Source: Candidatus Bathyarchaeum sp.
Lineage (GTDB): Archaea > Thermoproteota > Bathyarchaeia > Bathyarchaeales > Bathyarchaeaceae
Length of the DNA stretch: 16,949 bases
Direction: 5' to 3'
Assembly (NCBI GenBank): GCA_003096255.1
Contig: PIXS01000259.1
Span: forward strand, 1-16,949
A program made the position numbers and the translations under genes. Positions 1 through 6,600 of the stretch are shown here, piece by piece (within the stretch, counting starts at the first letter, position 1; each line of letters starts with the position of its first letter). The notes below the pieces were generated by a model. It searched no databases. It saw only the letters and a program-made list of their open reading frames with translations, and had not been told where the DNA came from.

Positions 1-334
1 TCCATACTACAGCCATTCGAAGGAGAGCCTTCACGTCTGGGTCATGGGGAAGAGACGCAAGGGGGTCCCAGAAAAAGATCAGAAAATCAATTTCGCCGTT
101 TGCAATCTTGGCGCCAATCTGCATGTCACCACCTAATGGACCGCTTTTGAGCCTGATTACATCTAAGCCTGCCTTCTCGATTATTTTTCCTGTTGTTCCA
201 GTTGCGTAAAGTTCATGCAAACTCAAAAGATACTTGTTAAACTTCACCCACTCCAGCAAATCCTCTTTTTTGTGGTCATGGGCAACCAAAGCAATCCGCT
301 TTCTTTTCTTCATCAAAACTTTTTCATCACTCAC
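1..334 (-). CDS. mgsA: Methylglyoxal synthase (3' end outside window)
   Basis: Converts dihydroxyacetone phosphate to methylglyoxal and phosphate in the cytoplasm, a bypass of lower glycolysis. Reading from the GTG at 334, the protein shows the family's conserved blocks: ALVAHDH (His19, Asp20), YATGTTG, the [12 protein letters not shown] loop holding the catalytic Asp, FFWDPL and [11 protein letters not shown]. These match the bacterial enzyme block for block, and the first 111 codons are present. The GTG start is preferred over the in-frame ATG at 313 because GAGGT lies about 7 bases upstream, and a stop closes the frame just before. The gene follows the radical SAM gene on the same strand after a 59-base gap, so the two may be co-transcribed. 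Methylglyoxal synthase is common in bacteria and patchy in archaea, so transfer is possible. Function is confident from the motifs; the missing C-terminus cannot be judged. Confidence 0.93.
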   Translation of the reverse strand, partial: MSDEKVLMKKRKRIALVAHDHKKEDLLEWVKFNKYLLSLHELYATGTTGKIIEKAGLDVIRLKSGPLGGDMQIGAKIANGEIDFLIFFWDPLASLPHDPDVKALLRMAVVW

Positions 335-393
335 TTTTCTTACCTCTTCATCATCAGCACCTTATGTTCGACGGAAAAAAATGTTTTGCAGCT

Positions 394-2346
394 TCAGCTC
401 TGATTCTTTCTAGAAGCTTTCGGCTGATAAACGCACCACGGATCAGATGCCAAGTAATCACCCTGGGACGCTGTTGGCTCATGCAACGCGCCACAAAAGT
501 CCATTTGTTCAGTGGTTACCCCATATGCTCTGGCGCGGCATCCTCCACATACTTCACGGTGTTCGCACATGCCACATTTTCCTTTCAGTTGGTCAAAGTC
601 GCGGAGAGCCTTGAAGACCTCTGAGTTGAACCAAATATCCTTGAAGGACCTTTCCCTGATGTTTCCAAGGTTAAGGGGCAGATACGGGCAAGGAGTCACC
701 TCCCCAGAAGGATAGATGCGGCAGTAATAGAGACCAGCCATGCAGCCTCGAACCCAACGTGACATGTCAACCCCCTGATCCTTAGAAACGCGCATAAACT
801 GGGGCGCACAGGAAGGCTTCACATTCAGCTTATACTTCTTGATTTTGCCAAGAGTGCTACTAATCATGTCCTCATACATTCTGGGCGTAATATCTTGGAT
901 GTCGGTTCCCCTTCCCGTAGGCACCAAGAAAAAGAGATGAAAATTGTCCACACCGAGCTCCTCTGCCAGCGCCATTATGTCATCTACTTCATCATAGTTC
1001 TGCAGAGTCACTGTGCTGTTAACCTGAACCTGTATCTTGCTCTTTTTGAGAGACTTGATGGCGTCAACGGCACGTTGCCAGCAGCCCTTTACGCCGCGGA
1101 ACTCGTCATGCCGCTCGGGAGTGCTTGAGTCTAGACTGATTGCTACTGTTCCCATTCCAGCCTCTTCAAGCTTTCTTGTGGATTCGTCGTCGATTAGCAT
1201 GCCATTGCTTCCCATGCCCATCCTTAAGCCACGGTCTGCTCCGTACTTGATGATTTCATAGATATCATCTCTTAGCAGGGGTTCGCCGCCACTCAATATC
1301 AACAATGGTCTGCTGACCTCCGTGATCTGGTGGATAAGCATCTTCGCCGCGTCCGTGCTCAGTTCATCTGCTAATTCTGTTTCAGCAGCGTTGATGTAGC
1401 AGTGGGCACACTTCAGATTACACTTCAAAGTAACGTTCCAAGACACAACCAACGGAACATACTTTTCTTGGGTCGGCGCCGCAGAAGAAGTGGGAGCAAT
1501 CTTGATACGGAACTCACATTTTCCGTCAGTTGCCATCATTGTTGGCTGAGTAACGGCTACGGGGAAGGGAAGAAACCTTTCAAACATGGCTTGGGCATGT
1601 GCCCTGCAGAAGCGTTTGCAGAAAAGCTGGGATGTTCCTGTTGTGCCCAATTCCTTTTCCATGTATTTGTGGCTTCCGTGGATTGGACAATTCAGGAATC
1701 GCATGAAACCGCCCAAGTTCTTCATGTCCATCTTGTGTTCGATGAAGTGGTCGCTGAGCATCAGTTTCTGCAGTTTAGCTTTTGGGATTCCAACATTAAG
1801 GCTAACGCTGAAGGCAGAGTCAACTGTTTCGTCACCGAACTTCTTTTGCACCCGAGCCATGGCCTGCTCAAGCTGTTCTACGCCCAACTCGTCAGCCAAC
1901 TGCTCCACAATCAAGAAACCTTTCAGGGTTTCATATTCTTGACGCAAACGCATCTCAATAACATGTTCAGTCCAGTCAAGAAACAGGTCTTGGATGCGGT
2001 CTTTGGTTCCAGAATCTTTTCGGCTGAGCATCTCTTCAACCTCTCTGGTTCTGTCACTCAGACTTTTGAAGAGACGAATCTTTTCTTCAACCACAGGAGC
2101 CTGCTTCGTAACAGACATGACTATGCTGTCTTTCAAAGGCACGATTTCGCCCAAAAGCTCCTTGACATCGGAAACAAAGTCGCTGTAAAACCGCCACAAC
2201 ACTCTATCTACAGAAGGAGCATCGACCTTGAGTTCTTCAAGAATAATTCTGGACTCGGCAGCCATCTTGCTAACCATCGCCATGTGATACAACAATGAGC
2301 CCTCAATGCCTGCGTCGCTGTTTCTGCCCGAGGAACCATGAAACAC
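394..2346 (-). CDS. Radical SAM/SPASM protein with long N-terminal domain
   Basis: A radical SAM enzyme that binds a [4Fe-4S] cluster through CNLKCAHC (about Cys309, Cys313, Cys316, counting from the GTG at 2346). It is followed by the SAM-binding LSGGEPLL motif and a SPASM-type C-terminus with further clusters (CRIYPSGEVTPC, then CGMCEHREVCGGC and later Cys). The end, GDYLASDPWCVY, resembles the AhbC/AhbD/NirJ group of heme-pathway enzymes, but the substrate cannot be read from sequence. Residues 1-300 form a mostly helical domain with a Cys/His-rich patch (NCPIHGSHKY near 220, FCKRFCRAH near 243-249), loosely like metal-binding or ATC-hydrolase/V4R-type domains. At 650+ residues it is far longer than AhbC or AhbD (about 350-400). 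Start is uncertain: the reading frame and protein-like composition continue upstream to about 2475 without ATG, GTG or TTG, and a strong SD sits at 2485-2491, while the GTG at 2346 has none. Radical SAM assignment is secure; specific function is unknown. Confidence 0.85.
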   Translation of the reverse strand: MFHGSSGRNSDAGIEGSLLYHMAMVSKMAAESRIILEELKVDAPSVDRVLWRFYSDFVSDVKELLGEIVPLKDSIVMSVTKQAPVVEEKIRLFKSLSDRTREVEEMLSRKDSGTKDRIQDLFLDWTEHVIEMRLRQEYETLKGFLIVEQLADELGVEQLEQAMARVQKKFGDETVDSAFSVSLNVGIPKAKLQKLMLSDHFIEHKMDMKNLGGFMRFLNCPIHGSHKYMEKELGTTGTSQLFCKRFCRAHAQAMFERFLPFPVAVTQPTMMATDGKCEFRIKIAPTSSAAPTQEKYVPLVVSWNVTLKCNLKCAHCYINAAETELADELSTDAAKMLIHQITEVSRPLLILSGGEPLLRDDIYEIIKYGADRGLRMGMGSNGMLIDDESTRKLEEAGMGTVAISLDSSTPERHDEFRGVKGCWQRAVDAIKSLKKSKIQVQVNSTVTLQNYDEVDDIMALAEELGVDNFHLFFLVPTGRGTDIQDITPRMYEDMISSTLGKIKKYKLNVKPSCAPQFMRVSKDQGVDMSRWVRGCMAGLYYCRIYPSGEVTPCPYLPLNLGNIRERSFKDIWFNSEVFKALRDFDQLKGKCGMCEHREVCGGCRARAYGVTTEQMDFCGALHEPTASQGDYLASDPWCVYQPKASRKNQS

Positions 2347-2484
2347 GTCAGAAACCAGACTTTTTGCTGTTTCAAAGTCTCCAGAAGATACGGCTTCTGT
2401 GGTTTTGTCAATTTGTTGTTTTCTCTCCTTAAGCAGAAGAGCCCACTTGTGGCAATGTGCCTCATCAAACTTCGTTAAAGTTTT

Positions 2485-2491
2485 CCTCTCC
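2485..2491 (-). promoter_or_regulatory. SD GGAGAGG of the radical SAM gene
   Basis: GGAGAGG on the minus strand lies about 18 bases downstream of the start site predicted from the TATA box at 2524-2531. In the radical SAM frame the codon at normal spacing is ACG at 2475. A TTG (2468) and ATG (2465) nearby are in another frame. It shows that translation was meant to begin well upstream of the GTG at 2346. Confidence 0.5.
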
Positions 2492-2523
2492 GCTTGCGAT
2501 TTATGCCGTTAAGGCTTTGAAAG

Positions 2524-2531
2524 GTTATAAG
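2524..2531 (-). promoter_or_regulatory. Archaeal promoter of the radical SAM gene
   Basis: Minus-strand CTTATAAC preceded by A/G-rich bases (AACAAAGAA) fits a BRE plus TATA box. Expected transcription start is near 2503, giving a leader of roughly 10 bases before the GGAGAGG. It lies in the shared divergent region with the DUF2178 operon. Confidence 0.5.
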
Positions 2532-2604
2532 TTCTTTGTTTTCATTTGTTTCATGGTTTTTGGGGCAAGACTTGTTCACTCTATTGAATTATGTTAAGCA
2601 GACC

Positions 2605-2617
2605 TTACTTAAAGTAA
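2605..2617. promoter_or_regulatory. Perfect palindrome, possible operator
   Basis: TTACTT-A-AAGTAA is a perfect 6+1+6 inverted repeat ending three bases before the TATA box of the DUF2178-regulator-ABC operon. It overlaps the place where the BRE should be. A protein bound here would block TFB/TBP. The small Xre-type regulator encoded second in the operon is the natural candidate (inference). Confidence 0.4.
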
Positions 2618-2619
2618 AG

Positions 2620-2628
2620 TTTATATTA
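2620..2628 (+). promoter_or_regulatory. TATA box of the DUF2178/HTH/ABC operon
   Basis: TTTATATTA preceded by AGTAAAG gives a good archaeal TATA/BRE pair. The expected start is near 2649, about 15 bases before the ATG at 2664, and leaves room for the GAGGT SD at 2653-2657. Confidence 0.6.
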
Positions 2629-2663
2629 CATTTTATGATGTATTGTTTACACGAGGTTCGTGA

Positions 2664-3050
2664 ATGAAAGGTAGAACGCTAACCATTTGCCGAGCAATCC
2701 TTTCAATCATTCTAGCAAGCGTAGTTGCTTGGTCCATCTCAGTTGGAAACTCAATATCCGTCATAATTGCAATCCTAATAGCACTGGTCGTAACAATTCT
2801 TCTAAGACGCAAAGACGAAAGAATCCTCGTAGATGAACGAATCCAACTAATAAACGAGAAATCGTCCATAGCAACAGTCAGAGTTTTCATCGTAGCATTA
2901 ACTTTGGTTGGTGCAGCATTATTAGCACTTGACAACAGCGGTTTTGCTGACCTTTCTCAATCAGCCTTCACTCTTCTATACGCTTCTTGCGCGTTAATGA
3001 TTGTGAACATGATTTTCGGAATTTATTACCGCCGAAAATATGGAGGCTAG
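2664..3050 (+). CDS. DUF2178-type small membrane protein
   Basis: A 128-residue protein with four hydrophobic segments (about 8-24, 30-46, 72-90, 99-120) arranged as two hairpins. A charged middle segment, RRKDERILVDERIQLINEKSS (about 48-69), lies between them. This layout, with the DER(I/L)...DER motif and a YYRRKYGG tail, is that of the DUF2178 family. Those proteins are usually found beside a small Xre/YozG-type regulator, as here. Role unknown; a membrane sensor or partner of the regulator is a common guess. ATG 2664 has GAGGT six bases upstream. The regulator gene follows after six bases, so the two are certainly co-transcribed. First gene of a four-gene operon. Confidence 0.82.
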   Translation: MKGRTLTICRAILSIILASVVAWSISVGNSISVIIAILIALVVTILLRRKDERILVDERIQLINEKSSIATVRVFIVALTLVGAALLALDNSGFADLSQSAFTLLYASCALMIVNMIFGIYYRRKYGG

Positions 3051-3056
3051 CCGTAC

Positions 3057-3275
3057 GTGCGAACCAAACTCAAGGTGTATCGTGCAATGCATAACCTGAC
3101 CCAAGAAGAGCTTGCTAACGCAATTGGAGTAACCAGACAAACGGTCATAGCAATGGAGAAAGGCAGGTATAACCCATCCTTAGAGCTTGCCTTCAAAATA
3201 GCACGATACTTCAAAGTCAAAATTGAAGACGTTTTCATCTACGAAAAACCAGACAGAGGTAACCAAATTGAATGA
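3057..3275 (+). CDS. Small Xre/YozG-family HTH transcription regulator
   Basis: A 72-residue DNA-binding protein that is almost entirely one Cro/C1-type helix-turn-helix. NLTQEELANAIGVTRQTV (about 13-30) is the HTH, followed by AMEKGRYNPSLELAFKIARYF and KIEDVFIYE, the hallmark of the short YozG-like regulators. The GTG start at 3057 is set by GGAGG at 3042-3046 (10-base spacing), which lies across the end of the preceding gene. Its stop overlaps the TTG start of the ABC ATPase gene. The likely role is to repress or tune its own operon, possibly through the palindrome at 2605-2617; this is inferred from position only. Family call is very secure. Confidence 0.92.
   Translation: MRTKLKVYRAMHNLTQEELANAIGVTRQTVIAMEKGRYNPSLELAFKIARYFKVKIEDVFIYEKPDRGNQIE
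3256..3260 (+). promoter_or_regulatory. SD GAGGT deciding the ABC ATPase start
   Basis: GAGGT inside the end of the regulator gene, seven bases before TTG 3268. It supports the TTG start rather than the in-frame ATG at 3223. Confidence 0.55.
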
Positions 3276-4044
3276 AAAACAATCAGCAGTTAAACTAGAA
3301 ACAGTAAACAAAAGCTTCGGAAACATTCAAGCCGTAAAAAACTTGAACCTACAAATTGACTCCGGAACCGTTTTCGGATTTCTCGGACCGAACGGCTCAG
3401 GAAAATCAACAACAATGAAAATGATAATGGGCTTGCTAAAAGCAGATTCTGGGAACTTGAATGTTTATGGAATAGATGTTTCAAGGAATCCTTGGGACGT
3501 CAAGAAAATCGTGGGTTATGTTCCTGAAAGCCCGCGGCTATACGAGTTTCTCACTGGACTCGAGTATCTTGACTTCATAGCCGACGTTTACGGCTTAGCT
3601 CCAGAAACAAAAAAGACGCGGATAGAAGAATACCTTGACGCCTTTGACTTGGAAAACCGCGAAAACGAAATGATCAGTGGCTACTCTCATGGTATGAAAC
3701 AGAAAATTGCAATAATCGCTGCTCTGCTACACAAGCCGAAACTGTTAATTCTCGATGAACCCTTAAGCGGCTTAGACCCAAAATCTGCCAGAATCGTGAA
3801 AGACCTCATTCACAAGTTGGCAAAGGAAGGCGTTACAACCATCATAAGCACTCATGTTTTAGAGATTGCAGACGCAGTTTGTGACAAGATTGCAATCATG
3901 TATCAGGGAAGCAAGCTTGCGGAAGGCAGACCCACGGAACTACGTAAAGAAGCCAAGATGCCTGATTCGACCCTTGAAGAAATCTTTCTGAAGCTGACAG
4001 GAACAAACGACATAAAAGAGATTGTTGAAGCCCTCGGAAAATGA
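3268..4044 (+). CDS. ABC transporter ATP-binding protein
   Basis: Cytoplasmic ATPase that powers the membrane partner encoded next. It has every ABC landmark: Walker A GPNGSGKST (about 40-48), Q-loop region YVPESPRLYE, signature SGYSHGMKQK (about 137-146), Walker B LLILDEP (about 159-165), D-loop SGLD and switch His in STHV (196). The SHGMK form of the signature is typical of the multidrug/antibiotic and Na+ exporter-like ATPases (CcmA/NatA type). At 258 residues it is normal length. The TTG at 3268 is chosen because GAGGT at 3256-3260 is seven bases upstream; a longer reading from ATG 3223 would run deep into the regulator gene. It overlaps the regulator by 8 bases, and its TGA overlaps the permease ATG (ATGA), so all are translationally coupled. 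Substrate unknown; export is likely. Confidence 0.93.
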   Translation: MNEKQSAVKLETVNKSFGNIQAVKNLNLQIDSGTVFGFLGPNGSGKSTTMKMIMGLLKADSGNLNVYGIDVSRNPWDVKKIVGYVPESPRLYEFLTGLEYLDFIADVYGLAPETKKTRIEEYLDAFDLENRENEMISGYSHGMKQKIAIIAALLHKPKLLILDEPLSGLDPKSARIVKDLIHKLAKEGVTTIISTHVLEIADAVCDKIAIMYQGSKLAEGRPTELRKEAKMPDSTLEEIFLKLTGTNDIKEIVEALGK

Positions 4045-5678
4045 GGAAGATAACATTGAACTTCAAATTAATCCTGCACATGGCAAAAATCTTAGCCCTT
4101 TCATCTGTAAGAGCAAAAAGAGCAGCAGGTTCAGTTCCCACAGGCTTCGCAAAATCCCCAAAAATAAACATCATCTTCTTCTTAATTAGCTTCCCACTTG
4201 CAGCCTTCTTCGCAAACAGCTTCATCGGCACATTCCTAGCAGACGTGAGCATAAGCCCGTTCTTTTTCCAGATCGCAATCTTTCTTCCATCCTTCATGAC
4301 TTTAGCTTCTGTAATGTATGGTTTGCTCTTCGAGTTCAGTCAGTCCTCGTCGGTGGGTTCCTCAGACATAATTAATTGGCTTCCCATCAGGGCGCTAGAG
4401 TTTGTTCTTGCCTCAGTCCTTTCTATGCTTTACTTTCTGGCTCCACTGCTTGGACTGTTTTTTGGGGCAGTCTTCGGCCTCTCCCTTTACGTCAACATGC
4501 TACCTTCGGGCTTAATCAGCATAGCTTTTGGCGTCTTAGGAATATTCTTGGGCGCTTTCTTAATAGAAATAATCCGAGCAATAACAAACCGTGTGTCAGC
4601 CTCATTCTACAAGCGCAGCGGCAGAACAGCTGTTGCCGTAAGGATGATTATATCCCTACTTGTGATGGTGACATTCATCCTTGTTACTAACGCCAATTTT
4701 CTGTTCACAATTCTTCAACAGTTCATGGGAGGAATAGGAAACGCATGGTTCATACCCATACTCTGGCCTTCCCTAGCAGTAATGAACTATCTAAGTGCAG
4801 AAAACCTTCAAGTGCTACTTTATACCGTAGCCAGCCTAGGTGTTGTAGTAGCCTTTATCTGGGCAAGCGTAAAACTGAGGCAAAAATATTGGGTTCCCGC
4901 ACCCTTCTCCATTACGCTGAAACCATCAAAATCATACACGCCAAAAAGAGGACTTCTTGGAAGCCTAGGATTCACCTCTGCTGAAGCGGCTCTGATACGA
5001 AAGGACCTGCGGGGCTTAACCCGACGTAAAGAGATGATAACATGGATTGCCATACCATTAGCCATGAGTTTAATCTCCCTTTTCTCTTTCCAGTCAGCAT
5101 GGGAAACCGCCACAGCCACACCCGACAAACTGATGCTATTCTGGGGTCCTTTAATGGGCGTATTCATGTTCGCATTTTATATTGCATTAACTGGCATCGG
5201 ACAAGAAGGAAGCGCCTTTCTAAACTTGCAAGTTATTCCCCTGAAAGAGGAAGAAGTAGCAAAATCAAAGCTTGCATTAGCACTATTTCCGTCAATTATT
5301 GCTGTGGTTGCTTTAACAGCCGTAATACAACTAATGCTGGCGCTTCGGCTGGAAGCCCTCATCACAATAACTGTGACATTATTTGCAGTACTCTTTGAGT
5401 GCATTTTTGTTGGTTTAGCAGTAGGCAGTCGCTTCCCAGACTTTACTGAAGTTCCACGGGCACGTTTCGTTGACCAGAAAGGCATATGGTTAGGAATGGC
5501 AGTCATCGCTGTCTGTATAGGAGTCACGTTCCTGCCCCCCTTCATCTACAGTTACCGTATCCTAGGAGTCTTCCCTATCCTCATAGCTCCAGTTCTGTCA
5601 GTAACGGCATGCACTTTGATATGCTATGCAAGCTACAGAGCAGCATTGAACAGTTTAAGGAATATCACACAAAATTGA
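4041..5678 (+). CDS. ABC transporter permease, polytopic membrane protein
   Basis: A 545-residue integral membrane protein with about 12 hydrophobic segments. Early ones lie near residues 45-65, 75-95, 115-150 and 158-182, and others extend to the C-terminus. A soluble stretch near 290-335 is rich in basic residues (KLRQKYWVPAPF, RKDLRGLTRRKE). This looks like two fused six-helix halves, as in large ABC-2-like exporters. ATG 4041 overlaps the ATPase stop by four bases, which fixes the start and makes it the partner of that ATPase. No signal peptide beyond the first membrane helix and no known substrate motif. It probably exports a small molecule or peptide. No strong terminator follows; the next gene has its own promoter. 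Confidence 0.82.
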   Translation: MRKITLNFKLILHMAKILALSSVRAKRAAGSVPTGFAKSPKINIIFFLISFPLAAFFANSFIGTFLADVSISPFFFQIAIFLPSFMTLASVMYGLLFEFSQSSSVGSSDIINWLPIRALEFVLASVLSMLYFLAPLLGLFFGAVFGLSLYVNMLPSGLISIAFGVLGIFLGAFLIEIIRAITNRVSASFYKRSGRTAVAVRMIISLLVMVTFILVTNANFLFTILQQFMGGIGNAWFIPILWPSLAVMNYLSAENLQVLLYTVASLGVVVAFIWASVKLRQKYWVPAPFSITLKPSKSYTPKRGLLGSLGFTSAEAALIRKDLRGLTRRKEMITWIAIPLAMSLISLFSFQSAWETATATPDKLMLFWGPLMGVFMFAFYIALTGIGQEGSAFLNLQVIPLKEEEVAKSKLALALFPSIIAVVALTAVIQLMLALRLEALITITVTLFAVLFECIFVGLAVGSRFPDFTEVPRARFVDQKGIWLGMAVIAVCIGVTFLPPFIYSYRILGVFPILIAPVLSVTACTLICYASYRAALNSLRNITQN

Positions 5679-5773
5679 AGAAAAAATTCAGGGCTTGCTT
5701 AGCTGATGGGACATTTTATGGGATACAGTTATTTACTGGCTCCTACATTTAAGAGACAATACGCCCAGAACTC

Positions 5774-5782
5774 TTTAAATAA
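5774..5782 (+). promoter_or_regulatory. TATA box of the TATA-binding protein gene
   Basis: TTTAAATAA with purines upstream (CAGAACTC) lies about 40 bases before ATG 5821. The predicted start is near 5804, giving a leader of roughly 15-20 bases containing AAGGCGG, a weak SD. Confidence 0.55.
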
Positions 5783-5820
5783 CTCCACAAAAATGATGTT
5801 GGGTGTAAGGCGGATTAAAA

Positions 5821-6381
5821 ATGCCTAATCTTAGAGATTCCATCCGAATCGAAAACGTGGTATCGTCTGTTACCTTAAACCAGAAGATCGACCTCAACGC
5901 CGTTGTTAAGGGAAATCCCTTGGTTGAGTATCGTCCAGAAAAGTTTCCGGGATTAGTTTTCAGATTAAAGAAACCTAAAACAGCCATCCTAATCTTTAGT
6001 ACAGGGAAGATGGTTTGCACCGGAGCCAAATCTGAGAAGGAATCAAAAAGAGCGGTCATGAAGGTCGTAAAGGAACTGAAGAAAAGCGGAATAGTCATTG
6101 TCGGCAAACCTGAAATCAACGTAGTAAACATAGTTGCCTCAGCAAACCTTCTAGGAAGAATAGAGCTAGAGGACTGCGCTTACTCCCTTGGCAAAACCAT
6201 GTATGAACCCGAACAGTTCCCAGGTCTCATATACAGAATGGACGACCCAAAAGTTGTGATTCTCCTCTTTGCAAGCGGAAAACTGGTTTGCACTGGAGCC
6301 ACAAAAGAAGAAGACGTTTACATCGCAGTTGATAACCTTCACAAAAACCTTGAAGATTTAGATCTGATCTACTACGACTAA
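5821..6381 (+). CDS. tbp: TATA-binding protein (TBP)
   Basis: Basal transcription factor that binds and bends the TATA box and, with TFB, recruits RNA polymerase. The 186 residues form two direct repeats, the saddle fold. Repeat 1 (about 7-95) carries RIENVVSSV, FPGLVFRL, KTAILIFSTGKMVCTGAKS. Repeat 2 (about 99-182) carries NVVNIVASANL, YEPEQFPGLIYRM, VVILLFASGKLVCTGATK. The Phe pairs that intercalate DNA (FPG and LIF/LLF) are kept in both halves. The protein ends with a short acidic tail. Length and motifs are normal for archaeal TBP, and nothing marks it as a divergent paralogue. It is transcribed alone, with its own promoter. ATG 5821 is the only sensible start. Confidence 0.97.
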   Translation: MPNLRDSIRIENVVSSVTLNQKIDLNAVVKGNPLVEYRPEKFPGLVFRLKKPKTAILIFSTGKMVCTGAKSEKESKRAVMKVVKELKKSGIVIVGKPEINVVNIVASANLLGRIELEDCAYSLGKTMYEPEQFPGLIYRMDDPKVVILLFASGKLVCTGATKEEDVYIAVDNLHKNLEDLDLIYYD

Positions 6382-6483
6382 TCCTGCTCGAATTAAAAGA
6401 AACGAATAGACATACATATTTTAATCCAAATTTTGTTGTTTAGAATCCATTTCTACACAACAGAACGTCGCAAATTAGCTTTT

Positions 6484-6505
6484 GTTTAAAAAATAAACTG
6501 TTTTT
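6484..6505 (+). terminator. Weak A/T stem with T-run after the TBP gene
   Basis: GTTTA and TAAAC (6484-6498) can pair around an A5 loop, followed by TTTTT at 6501-6505. The stem is weak, but it lies between the TBP stop and the cdh promoter. Confidence 0.3.
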
Positions 6506-6535
6506 AGACTCAATATCTTCTAAAGTAGCTATTTT

Positions 6536-6551
6536 CCGAAAGGTTAAATAA
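6536..6551 (+). promoter_or_regulatory. BRE/TATA promoter of the cdh operon
   Basis: CCGAAAGG directly followed by TTAAATAA is a near-ideal archaeal BRE plus TATA box. The expected start is about 25 bases downstream of the TATA centre, near 6573, leaving a leader of about 28 bases to the TTG at 6601. It is the only clear promoter upstream of the five cdh genes. Confidence 0.75.
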
Positions 6552-6587
6552 GACTCCTCGTAATTCACCATTCCTAGCTATCGCAAA

Positions 6588-6592
6588 GGTGA
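6588..6592 (+). promoter_or_regulatory. SD GGTGA deciding the cdhA start
   Basis: GGTGA eight bases before TTG 6601. The same GGTGA element precedes cdhD and cdhE. The in-frame GTG at 6589 lies inside this SD and has none of its own, so TTG 6601 is preferred. Confidence 0.6.
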
Positions 6593-6600
6593 AAATCAAT

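Noticed and set aside
1402..2298. Long open frame of 298 codons on the plus strand
   Set aside because: It lies wholly antisense to the radical SAM gene, whose motifs are unmistakable. The plus-strand translation has no recognisable domain or SD.
2208..2468. Minus-strand frame starting TTG/ATG near 2468 (86 codons)
   Set aside because: It overlaps the radical SAM frame by one-base shift, and its composition (many Cys, Trp, Arg, no fold-like pattern) is that of a shadow. It is useful only as a clue to the start-codon problem.
3676..3705. ABC signature SGYSHGMKQK instead of LSGGQ
   Set aside because: This variant is normal in the CcmA/NatA-type exporter ATPases, so it is not a defect.
6589..6591. 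GTG as the cdhA start
   Set aside because: It sits inside the GGTGA SD of the TTG at 6601 and has no SD of its own.
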